Below are positions 1 through 5,436 of a DNA stretch of 6,032 nucleotides, piece by piece (the stretch's first letter is position 1; each line of letters opens with the position of its first letter). The DNA comes from JAODBQ01 sp038213195. GTDB lineage: Bacteria > Actinomycetota > Acidimicrobiia > Acidimicrobiales > Ilumatobacteraceae. The notes under the pieces were generated by a model. The model did not search any database. It saw only the letters and a list, made by a program, of their open reading frames with translations, and was not told the DNA's origin. The stretch covers positions 1-6,032 of the forward strand of contig JBBQTN010000288.1 of the NCBI GenBank assembly GCA_038213195.1, given 5' to 3'. The position numbers and the translations under genes were made by a program.

Positions 1-63
1 CCGGGGGCCCGCGCGGGGTTTTTCCGGTTCGGGGTGCCCCTTTTCAAATCATCCGCTCTCGCA
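1..63. other. GC-rich intergenic end with short palindromes
   Basis: No gene is supported here. The stretch holds a 10-bp self-complementary block (CCCGCGCGGG, 8-17) followed by a run of five T at 19-23, and GGGG-TG-CCCC at 31-40 followed by TTTT at 41-44. Read on the plus strand, both resemble the right half of GC-stem plus T-run terminators for a gene lying to the left of the window, but their loops are too short to be convincing alone. The left arm of a larger hairpin may lie before base 1. Confidence 0.3.
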
Positions 64-86
64 CGGGGGCCCCGCCTCGGCCCCCG
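64..86 (-). terminator. Hairpin downstream of the AbiEi/DUF559 gene
   Basis: CGGGGGCC (64-71) and GGCCCCCG (79-86) form a perfect 8-bp stem with a 7-nt loop. It begins 23 bases after the stop codon of the minus-strand gene ending at 109. No strong T-run follows on the minus strand, so it may act as an intrinsic terminator of the U-less kind or simply be a stable 3' end. This is inference from position and stem only. Confidence 0.35.
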
Positions 87-108
87 GCTCGCGTCGTCTT
101 TCGGCTGG

Positions 109-1023
109 TCACGCAACCAGGGCGCCGACCCGGATCAGCGCTCGAAGTTGGGCCACGACCCACGCGGGGCGGTCGCGAACGTCGTCGTAGCGGAAGGCGA
201 CGACGCGCAGGCCGCGCCTGGTGAGCTCGGTGCGTCGCTGCTCGTCCTGCTGCAGCTGACGCCGCGACGAGTGCGTGCCATGGCCGGAGACCTCGACGAC
301 CAGGTCACCCCACTGCAGATCGACGCGGGCGATGACCCGCGTGCCGTCGCGGTACGTGCGCTGCAGTTCCGGACGCGGGAGCCCCGCACGGCGGATGAGC
401 CGCAGCATCCAACGCTCGAGACGGCTCTCGCCTCCGGTGTCCACCAGGGCCTCCAGCAGAGCGCGTCCGCCATTGATGCCGCGGCTGTGCCTGGCAATGA
501 CCTTCGTGCGCAGACGCTGCTCGCTGACGAGCCGCTGCCGGATCGCCGAGTCGATGGCGTTCTCGATCTCCGCCGACGAGAACCGGAACAGAGGTGCATC
601 GAGGATCAGCCGCTCCGCCGTGAGGCAGCGCACGCCGTCGACGATGACGGTCGCACCGGCATCCAACGGAAGCGCCGTGGACGCGACGTACGCGCCGACG
701 GCGATGTGGCGATGTGCGCTCGGCACGAGCACCTCGATGGTCGACGAGCCGAAGCCGTCCAGCCCGTGCAGGCGCGCCGCGGTGCGTCCGGCGATGAAGC
801 CACGGCAGGCGAGGTCGATGACGACGGCGGCGAGATCACGCTCCCAGGTGTCCGGCGAACCGCCGATCGCGAATGAGCGCGATCCGAGGCGCACGAGCAC
901 GCCGCTCGCCAGCCAACGGGTGCGGGTCGCCACTGCGAGACCCACCCTCTCGAGGTCCTCGGCGCTGACCACGCCGTGGTTGTTGGCTGCCTGTGCAGCG
1001 ACGGAGGCGAACATCCGGTTCAT
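109..1023 (-). CDS. AbiEi-type winged-helix / DUF559 domain protein
   Basis: A 304-residue protein. Residues about 5-53 look like the winged-helix domain of AbiEi-type (type IV) antitoxins. The conserved GRTAARLHGL stretch follows at 79-88 and EVLVP at 97-101. The C-terminal third (about 197-295) resembles DUF559, a Vsr-like restriction-endonuclease fold: Glu199, Asp235, Glu244 in VEVSG, then Asp260 and Arg263 in DEQRR. In this family a Glu-rich core can bind metal, but nuclease activity is unproven and Ser follows where Asp is common (VEVSG). Proteins of this architecture are frequent solo genes in actinobacteria. No AbiEii-like nucleotidyltransferase toxin lies beside it, so a toxin-antitoxin role is not supported here. 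The start is uncertain: ATG at 1023 is chosen because the wing domain begins just after it. ATG at 1041 or 1014 is possible, and no Shine-Dalgarno sequence decides. The frame stays open upstream to 1185, but that part is Pro/Arg-rich and unlike the family. Confidence 0.8.
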   Translation of the reverse strand: MNRMFASVAAQAANNHGVVSAEDLERVGLAVATRTRWLASGVLVRLGSRSFAIGGSPDTWERDLAAVVIDLACRGFIAGRTAARLHGLDGFGSSTIEVLVPSAHRHIAVGAYVASTALPLDAGATVIVDGVRCLTAERLILDAPLFRFSSAEIENAIDSAIRQRLVSEQRLRTKVIARHSRGINGGRALLEALVDTGGESRLERWMLRLIRRAGLPRPELQRTYRDGTRVIARVDLQWGDLVVEVSGHGTHSSRRQLQQDEQRRTELTRRGLRVVAFRYDDVRDRPAWVVAQLRALIRVGALVA

Positions 1024-1086
1024 CGCCAGACGTTCGCACATGGGCGCGACACAGTGACGGCCGTACCGGGGTGGGAACGCTCGGCC

Positions 1087-1114
1087 CGGATCTGCTCGGA
1101 GATGCGCAGATCCG
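1087..1114. promoter_or_regulatory. 9+9 bp palindrome upstream of the AbiEi/DUF559 gene
   Basis: CGGATCTGC (1087-1095) and GCAGATCCG (1106-1114) are perfect inverted copies separated by 10 nt. A second, overlapping pair, CTCGGA (1095-1100) and TCCGAG (1111-1116), is also perfect. The element lies 63 bp upstream of the chosen start of the minus-strand gene, a position suited to an operator. It could instead form an RNA hairpin in read-through from the rhomboid gene. Function is inferred. Confidence 0.4.
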
Positions 1115-1140
1115 AGACGGGCGTCGAATGGCCAGCGCGG

Positions 1141-1181
1141 CGCCGGCAAGACCGGACCGGCAAGGCCCGGACCGGGCGGGA
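1141..1181. repeat. Short GC-rich degenerate repeats
   Basis: CCGGCAAG occurs at 1143-1150 and again at 1158-1165, each followed by GACCGG-like sequence. GCCCGG-A-CCGGGC (1165-1177) is a 13-bp palindrome. The block joins the hairpin that follows the rhomboid stop codon. It does not look coding, although the reading frame of the upstream gene happens to stay open through part of it. Confidence 0.4.
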
Positions 1182-1204
1182 CCACCGGCGGGACCCGGCG
1201 GTGG
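1182..1204 (-). terminator. Hairpin abutting the rhomboid stop codon
   Basis: CCACCG (1182-1187) pairs with CGGTGG (1199-1204). After one G-G mismatch, three more pairs close a 3-nt loop. The stem touches the TGA of the minus-strand rhomboid gene (1205-1207). There is no T-run after it, so efficient intrinsic termination is uncertain. It may protect the 3' end or help termination together with the second palindrome at 1165-1177. Confidence 0.45.
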
Positions 1205-2080
1205 TCAGCCGCCGCGAAGGCGTTTGCTGAGGTCGTTGAGGCGTTGCTTCTCGGACTTCGTCAGTGACGCGATCCCACTCGCCGAGATCTTGTCCAGGAG
1301 CATGTCCAGCTCGATCTGATCTGTCGACGTCGGCGCAGGCGACCACGGCCCGGTGATCACCGAGGACGCGGTCGCCGGACGACGCTGCGGCCTCTGCCGC
1401 TTCGGGGCGCGCTGCTGCGTGGCGCCGCCCTTGCGACCGAGGTTGGGGATCCAGTGCAGCACCTCGACCATCCCGTACTGGCGTGCGCCGACGAGGCCAA
1501 CGGCGATCACGAGCAACTCGAGCATGAGCTGCGCGTACCTGCGGTCACCGAGCAGGCTGAGGACGTCGATCCCGACGAACACGAGGGCGATGATCCACGC
1601 CGGGATGTTGAAGAAGAACACCGCGCTCGGGTTGTCCAGGGCGAAGATCACCAGCAGACCACTGCCGAGCGCCGACAGGCCGTATGCCTCCACGAACCCG
1701 GTGTTGAAGTTCATCGCCGTGACGAGCGCGGCGGGGATGACGGTCATCGCCAGGATGAGACGCGTGAACCGCTTGCGACCCACGACGTCCTCGATGCGGT
1801 GCCCGAAGAACCAGAAGAACACGAGCGTGAGGATCACCCAGATGTCGGTCGGTGGGTTGGCGATCGGCCAGGTGACCAGCCGCCAGATGTCGCCGTTGCG
1901 GACGTCCGGCACGTCGAACACGAGGTCGACCAGCGTCGCCTTGCTGGCCGCGTACACGAACATCGAGACCACGCCGAGCAGCACGAGCAGCGCGGTGGTA
2001 GTGATGTCGAACGTCCCGATGCGGAACCAGCCGTCACGCTGGCGGCGTTCCGGCAACGAGAACTGGTAGCGCCCTGGCAC
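1205..2080 (-). CDS. Rhomboid-like membrane protein, probably non-catalytic
   Basis: A 291-residue predicted inner-membrane protein with six hydrophobic segments: about 24-46, 80-96, 105-123, 133-148, 155-178 and 182-203. Rhomboid features are WRLVTW (66-71) before segment 2, GHRIEDVVG (93-101) after it, and GLSA in segment 4, with Ser136 at the catalytic serine position. Segment 6, which normally carries the catalytic His in an AH-x-x-G context, reads LELLVIAVG with no His, and the His/Asn of segment 2 is also missing. A rhomboid protease needs the Ser-His pair, so this is probably a pseudoprotease or membrane-protein binding factor (inference). A basic Arg/Lys/Gln linker (about 213-239) leads to a C-terminal acidic/amphipathic tail (about 254-291, LDMLLDKISASG then SLTKSEKQRL) like the DUF6576-type tail of other bacterial rhomboids. 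The GTG start at 2080 is chosen because a TAGCCT box lies 7 nt upstream and the first internal Met is inside segment 1. Transcribed divergently from uvrC. Confidence 0.8.
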   Translation of the reverse strand: MPGRYQFSLPERRQRDGWFRIGTFDITTTALLVLLGVVSMFVYAASKATLVDLVFDVPDVRNGDIWRLVTWPIANPPTDIWVILTLVFFWFFGHRIEDVVGRKRFTRLILAMTVIPAALVTAMNFNTGFVEAYGLSALGSGLLVIFALDNPSAVFFFNIPAWIIALVFVGIDVLSLLGDRRYAQLMLELLVIAVGLVGARQYGMVEVLHWIPNLGRKGGATQQRAPKRQRPQRRPATASSVITGPWSPAPTSTDQIELDMLLDKISASGIASLTKSEKQRLNDLSKRLRGG

Positions 2081-2087
2081 GCAGGCC

Positions 2088-2093
2088 AGGCTA
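2088..2093 (-). promoter_or_regulatory. -10 box (TAGCCT) of the rhomboid gene, leaderless start
   Basis: On the minus strand TAGCCT is followed by 7 nt and then the GTG start codon at 2080. It fits the actinobacterial TANNNT -10 pattern with transcription beginning at or next to the start codon. There is no Shine-Dalgarno sequence and no clear -35 box. Confidence 0.5.
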
Positions 2094-2237
2094 CCCCGCC
2101 CGCCGCCGCCGGATCGGCGCCCCGCACGAGGCGGTTGCCGTCGTCGGGGAGGTTCCGCACCTCGGGCCGCCCCGAACGGGCCCGGCCCGGCCGCGGCGCC
2201 GCGCCGCCACGGCCGAGGGACGGCAGGGTCCACGTCG

Positions 2238-2360
2238 CAGGCTCGCCGGGTCGCCGTCGACTCGACCAGGTCGGCCCCGCTCGACCCGACCAGGCTCGCC
2301 GGGTCGCCGTCGACTCGGCCAGGTCGGCCCTGCTCGACTCGGCCAGGCTCGCCGGGTCGC
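2238..2360. repeat. 53-bp tandem repeat, two full units and a partial third
   Basis: Units start at 2238, 2291 and 2344, each with CAGGCTCGCCGGGTCGC. The first two are 53 bp and differ at four positions, all transitions. The third matches for 17 bp and then degenerates. Inside the units, the core TCGACYCGRCCAGG recurs at 2257, 2281, 2310 and 2334, so each unit is itself two related halves spaced 24 and 29 bp. A 53-bp period is not a multiple of three, which argues against a peptide repeat. It lies between two divergent promoters and may be regulatory or a neutral minisatellite. Confidence 0.8.
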
Positions 2361-2414
2361 GCCGGGCGCCGCAGGCTCGTCGGGCCTGGTCGGGCCTTGC
2401 CCGAGCGCCGGAAC

Positions 2415-2439
2415 GTCCACGTCGCTTTCGCCGGGTCGC
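2415..2439. repeat. Diverged outlying copy of the repeat-array edge
   Basis: GTCCACGTCGC (2415-2425) followed by TCGCCGGGTCGC (2428-2439) repeats the left edge of the tandem array, where the same two strings sit at 2228-2238 and 2243-2254. TCGCCGGGTCGC therefore occurs four times in this intergenic region (2243, 2296, 2349, 2428). Confidence 0.6.
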
Positions 2440-2494
2440 TCGCCTGCTCGTCGAACCCCCGGCGTCGGTCGGCGGCGGACAGGGGCTGTGGTCG

Positions 2495-2500
2495 TATCCT
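2495..2500 (+). promoter_or_regulatory. -10 box (TATCCT) of uvrC, leaderless start
   Basis: TATCCT lies 8 nt before the ATG at 2509. It matches TANNNT closely and there is no room for a normal leader and Shine-Dalgarno site. No good -35 hexamer is seen at 16-19 bp spacing. The box also helps to reject the in-frame GTG at 2488, which lies upstream of it. Confidence 0.55.
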
Positions 2501-2508
2501 CGGTGGGG

Positions 2509-4395
2509 ATGGTCACCCGCCCGGCTGCCGGCACGATCCCGGACGGTCCCGGGTCGTACCAGTTCAAGGATGCGCTCGGCCGCGTGATCTACGTCGGCAA
2601 GGCCTCGAGCCTGCGTCAGCGCCTCTCGAACTACTTCCAGGACCCACGCAACCTGCATCCGCGCACCGCGCAGATGGTGGCGACGGCGAGCACCGTCGAG
2701 TGGATCGAGGTGCGCAACGAGGTCGAGGCGCTGATGCTCGAGTGGTCGCTGATCAAGCAGCACCGCCCGCGCTTCAACATTCGCTTGCGTGACGACAAGA
2801 GCTACCCGTTCCTCGCCGTCACCCTCGACGAGGAGTTCCCGAGGGCGCTCGTGATGCGCGGCCGCAAGCGCAAGGGCACCCGCTACTTCGGCCCGTACGC
2901 GCACGCCTACGCGATCCGCGACACGCTCGACCTGTTGTTGCGCAGCTTCCCGATCCGCACCTGCAGCCCCGGTAAGTTCAACGAGCACCACCGTCTCGGC
3001 CGGCCGTGCCTGCTGTTCCACATCGAGAAGTGCAGCGGCCCGTGCGTCGGCGAGATCGCCCCCGACCAGTACCGCCAGCTCGTCGACGAGCTGTGCGACT
3101 TCCTCGATGGCAACACCGACGAGGTCGTCCGCAAGCTCAGCACCGAGATGCGCGACGCCGCCGGCGAGATGGAGTACGAGCGCGCGGCTCGTCTGCGCGA
3201 CCGGCTCTACGCCGTGCAGCGGGCGATCGAGAAGCAGCAGATGGTCGCCGACCGCAACGAGGACATCGACGTCATCGGGATCGCCGACGACGAGCTCGAG
3301 GCCGCCGTGCAGGTGTTCTTCGTCCGCAAGGGACGCGTCGTCGGGCGCAAGGGGTTCGTGCTCGACAAGGTCGAGGACGTCAGCGCTGGCGGGTTGGTGG
3401 ACCGCATCCTCGAGGAGATGTACGGCGACGAACCGCCGCTCGGCGTCCCCAAGCAGGTCCTCGTCCCGGCGACGTCGAACGACGTGAACACCTACGAGGA
3501 GTGGCTCACCCACCTGCGCGGCAGCCGGGTGCAGATCCGCGTGCCGCTGCGTGGCGACAAGCGCAGCCTGCACGAGACGGTGACGCGCAACGCCAAGGAG
3601 GAGTTCACTCGTCACCGGCTGCGTCGCGCCGGCGATCACAACGCGCGCAGCCGGGCGCTGACCGAGCTGCAGGACCTGCTCGCCTTGCCCGAGGCCCCAC
3701 TGCGGATCGAGTGCTACGACATGGCCCACCTCCAGGGCACCGACTACGTCGGCTCGATGGTGGTGCTCGAGGACGGCTTGCCGAACAAGCGCGAGTACCG
3801 GCGGTTCAAGGTCAAGGATGTTCCCGGCAACGACGACTACGCGGCGATGGAGGAGGTCCTCACGCGGCGCCTGGTCGCCTACCTCACCGAGCGCGACCAC
3901 CCCCTCGACGAGGAGCTCGAGGAAGGCGTGCGCCGTCGCCCGAAGCGCTTCCAGTACCCGCCGCAGCTGCTGCTCGTCGACGGCGGCAAGGGTCAGCTCG
4001 CGGTTGCGGAGCGCGTCGTCGCCTCACTCGGGCTGACCGACGAGATCCCGATCGCGTCGCTGGCCAAGCGGTTCGAGGAGGTCTACGTGCCGGGTCGCGC
4101 CGATCCGGTGAACGTGCCCCGCGGCAGCGACGCGCTGTTCATGCTGCAACGGATCCGCGACGAGGCGCACCGCTTCGCCAACACGTTCCACCGCGAGCTG
4201 CGCGGCAAGCGGATGACCGTCAGCGCGCTCGACGGGATCCCGGGCCTCGGCGAGACGCGCAGGAAGCGGTTGACGCAGGCGATGGGCGGCGTCAACGCGG
4301 TGAAGCACGCCTCCCTCGACGACCTGATCGCGCTGCCGTTCCTCCCCGACGCCGTCGCTGCCGCCGTCTACACGAAGCTGCACCCGCCGGACTGA
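2509..4395 (+). CDS. uvrC: UvrABC system protein C (excinuclease subunit)
   Basis: A complete 628-residue UvrC, normal length. In nucleotide excision repair it joins the UvrB-damaged-DNA complex and cuts both sides of the lesion. Domains in order: the GIY-YIG nuclease for the 3' cut (GSY 15-17, YVGK 28-31, Arg38, Glu-rich EVEALMLE 71-78); four Cys (152, 167, 175, 179) spaced like the known UvrC iron-sulfur cluster ligands; a UVR domain for UvrB contact (about 198-244); an RNase H-like nuclease for the 5' cut with Asp404 (ECYD), Asp491 (LLLVDGGKGQL) and His554 (DEAHRF); and C-terminal helix-hairpin-helix DNA binding (about 570-625, GIPGLGETRRKRL). All key residues are present. The ATG at 2509 is chosen because the family begins close to the RPAAGTIP segment and a TATCCT box lies 8 nt before it. 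uvrC is divergent from the rhomboid gene and convergent with the oxidoreductase gene. No full actinobacterial LexA box is seen upstream. Confidence 0.98.
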   Translation: MVTRPAAGTIPDGPGSYQFKDALGRVIYVGKASSLRQRLSNYFQDPRNLHPRTAQMVATASTVEWIEVRNEVEALMLEWSLIKQHRPRFNIRLRDDKSYPFLAVTLDEEFPRALVMRGRKRKGTRYFGPYAHAYAIRDTLDLLLRSFPIRTCSPGKFNEHHRLGRPCLLFHIEKCSGPCVGEIAPDQYRQLVDELCDFLDGNTDEVVRKLSTEMRDAAGEMEYERAARLRDRLYAVQRAIEKQQMVADRNEDIDVIGIADDELEAAVQVFFVRKGRVVGRKGFVLDKVEDVSAGGLVDRILEEMYGDEPPLGVPKQVLVPATSNDVNTYEEWLTHLRGSRVQIRVPLRGDKRSLHETVTRNAKEEFTRHRLRRAGDHNARSRALTELQDLLALPEAPLRIECYDMAHLQGTDYVGSMVVLEDGLPNKREYRRFKVKDVPGNDDYAAMEEVLTRRLVAYLTERDHPLDEELEEGVRRRPKRFQYPPQLLLVDGGKGQLAVAERVVASLGLTDEIPIASLAKRFEEVYVPGRADPVNVPRGSDALFMLQRIRDEAHRFANTFHRELRGKRMTVSALDGIPGLGETRRKRLTQAMGGVNAVKHASLDDLIALPFLPDAVAAAVYTKLHPPD

Positions 4396-4406
4396 TCCGC
4401 CGGGTG
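4381..4406 (+). terminator. Hairpin spanning the uvrC stop codon
   Basis: CACCCG (4381-4386) pairs with CGGGTG (4401-4406). After one mismatch, CGG (4388-4390) pairs with CCG (4397-4399), leaving a 6-nt loop that contains most of the TGA stop region. No T-run follows beyond TT, so terminator strength is doubtful. Confidence 0.3.
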
Positions 4407-4451
4407 TTGACCTCGAACGATCCGCGGTCGCCGGGTGTTGACATCGAGCGA
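4398..4451. repeat. 23-bp direct repeat after uvrC, 31-bp period
   Basis: Copies at 4398-4420 and 4429-4451 agree at 21 of 23 positions; the core is CGCCGGGTGTTGAC followed by M-TCGA-R-CGA. GATCCGC also precedes each copy (4394-4400 and 4419-4425). The repeat fills most of the 95-bp gap between the convergent uvrC and oxidoreductase genes. It could be a dispersed intergenic element, part of a terminator region, or a protein-binding pair; the sequence alone does not decide. Confidence 0.7.
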
Positions 4452-4461
4452 GCCGGGCTCG
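4449..4461. terminator. Small hairpin between convergent genes
   Basis: CGAGC (4449-4453), a CGG loop and GCTCG (4457-4461) form a 5-bp stem. It sits between two converging stop codons, so it could serve both strands, but there is no T-run on either side and the stem is short. Confidence 0.25.
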
Positions 4462-4490
4462 GGTGGGTCCCCGTGCTCCCGACGATGCGG

Positions 4491-5396
4491 TCAGGCGAAG
4501 GCGCTCAGCACGCCGTCGTGCAGGTTGGCGTAGGCCTCGGCACGGGCCTCTGGGGTGCTGCCGAGGGTGAAGTCCGGGATCGCCAGCTCGTCGACACCGA
4601 GCTCGCGGTACTGGCCGACCAGGTCGACGAGCTCGCTGACGCCGCCGACCAGCGACCGTCCGGCCGGTGCCCGCTCGCGCAGCTTGGCCAGGCGCTCGGG
4701 GTCCTCGGACGTGAACACCATCGCCTGCGCCGAGCGGCGGATCGTCGACGGATCCCGACCCTCCTTCTCGCACGCCTCGCGGAACGTCGCGGTGACGGTG
4801 GCGATCGTCGTCGGGTCGCCCCAGGTGTTCCACTCGTCGGCCCACTTCGCGGTGAGCCGCAACATCCGCGGGCTGGCGGTGCCGACGAGGAGGGGCACGT
4901 TGGCGGGTCGTGGCGAGAACGGCGCGTCGGTGAGCGTGTAGTACTCGCCCTTGAAGTTGGCGCGGTCCTCGTGGAACAGCTGGTGGATGACCTCGATCGC
5001 CTCCTCGAAGCGATCGACGCGCGGACCTGGCGCCGGGAGGTCGACGCCGTACGCGGCGTGTTCGTTGATCTGCCACCCGGCGCCGAGACCGAGCACGGCG
5101 CGGCCGCCGGTGATCTCGTCGATCGTCGCCAACCGCTTGGCGAGCACGACGGGGTGGTGGATCGTGACGGGCGAGACCATCGAGGTCAGCCTGATCCGCG
5201 GCACGAGCGCGCCGAGCGCGCCGAGCACCGTCCAGCACTCGAGGATGCGGCCATCGCCGGGTGTGTTGTCGGCCGTCTGGGACATGTAGTGGTCGGCGAC
5301 CCAGAGGCCGTGCCAACCCGTCCCCTCGCACCAGGTGGCGCGCTCGACGAGCTCGTCCCACATCCGTTCGGTCGATACCCACATCGAGAAGTCCAC
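4491..5396 (-). CDS. F420-dependent LLM oxidoreductase, Rv1855c-like
   Basis: A 301-residue cytosolic protein of the luciferase-like monooxygenase (LLM) TIM-barrel family, typical length. Seen: an N-terminal beta strand DFSMWVS, WVADHYM (32-38), DGRILECWT (48-56), RIRLTSMVSPVTIHHP (67-82), ITGGRAVLGLGAGW (95-108) and NEHAAYG (111-117), then PRVDRFEEAIEVI (125-137). These match, from memory, the actinobacterial subgroup named after mycobacterial Rv1855c, which is expected to bind the deazaflavin F420. The substrate is unknown, and use of FMN instead of F420 cannot be excluded from sequence. The GTG start at 5396 is chosen because the family begins exactly there and a TACGGT box lies 6 nt upstream; the open frame further upstream to 5690 is antisense to the methyltransferase and has no domain. 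It converges on uvrC across 95 bp and is divergent from the methyltransferase across only 40 bp. Confidence 0.92.
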   Translation of the reverse strand: MDFSMWVSTERMWDELVERATWCEGTGWHGLWVADHYMSQTADNTPGDGRILECWTVLGALGALVPRIRLTSMVSPVTIHHPVVLAKRLATIDEITGGRAVLGLGAGWQINEHAAYGVDLPAPGPRVDRFEEAIEVIHQLFHEDRANFKGEYYTLTDAPFSPRPANVPLLVGTASPRMLRLTAKWADEWNTWGDPTTIATVTATFREACEKEGRDPSTIRRSAQAMVFTSEDPERLAKLRERAPAGRSLVGGVSELVDLVGQYRELGVDELAIPDFTLGSTPEARAEAYANLHDGVLSAFA

Positions 5397-5402
5397 GAGC
5401 GC

Positions 5403-5408
5403 ACCGTA
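5403..5408 (-). promoter_or_regulatory. -10 box (TACGGT) of the oxidoreductase gene
   Basis: On the minus strand TACGGT is followed by 6 nt and then the GTG start codon at 5396, consistent with a leaderless message. No Shine-Dalgarno sequence fits between them. A -35 hexamer is not recognisable. Confidence 0.5.
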
Positions 5409-5421
5409 ACCGTCGGCCCCG

Positions 5422-5427
5422 TACGAT
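5422..5427 (+). promoter_or_regulatory. -10 box (TACGAT) of the methyltransferase gene
   Basis: TACGAT lies 9 nt before the ATG at 5437 and matches TANNNT. It is only 13 bp from the opposing box of the oxidoreductase gene, so the two polymerase binding sites would overlap. No clear -35 hexamer is seen. Confidence 0.5.
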
Positions 5428-5436
5428 CTGCCACCG

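Larger units (their letters stand above)
2094..2508. other. Divergent intergenic region between rhomboid and uvrC
   Basis: About 415 bases with no convincing gene. Frames that stay open here translate to Pro/Arg/Gly-rich sequence without recognisable domains. The part from 2161 to 2220 is extremely GC-rich with small palindromes, for example GCGGCGCCGC at 2193-2202. The part from 2238 to about 2360 is a 53-bp tandem repeat. From 2415 to 2439 there is a further degenerate copy. The uvrC promoter box lies at 2495-2500. Confidence 0.6.

Noticed and set aside
1024..1185. Upstream extension of the AbiEi/DUF559 frame to 1185
   Set aside because: It would run through GC-rich repeats and a palindrome, is Pro/Arg-rich, and the family begins near the winged-helix domain.
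2081..2233. N-terminal extension of the rhomboid frame up to an ATG at 2233
   Set aside because: The added 51 residues are Pro/Arg/Gly-rich and unlike rhomboid N-termini, and the GTG at 2080 has a well-placed TANNNT box.
2238..2360. CRISPR-like array
   Set aside because: The repeats are directly adjacent and diverged with no unique spacers of constant length, and no cas genes are present.
2451..2466. Possible LexA (SOS) box before uvrC
   Set aside because: Only the left half TCGAAC (2451-2456) matches the actinobacterial pattern; after four bases the right half is GGCGTC instead of GTTCGA.
1834..3900. Very long open frame on the minus strand across uvrC and the rhomboid gene
   Set aside because: It is antisense to uvrC and overlaps the rhomboid gene in another frame, is rich in Arg/Ala/Val/Asp, and has no recognisable domain. 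Long antisense frames are expected at this GC content.
4405..4446. TTGAC strings in the repeat after uvrC as -35 promoter boxes
   Set aside because: On the plus strand they would point into the antisense of the oxidoreductase gene and there is no TANNNT box at 16-19 bp spacing.
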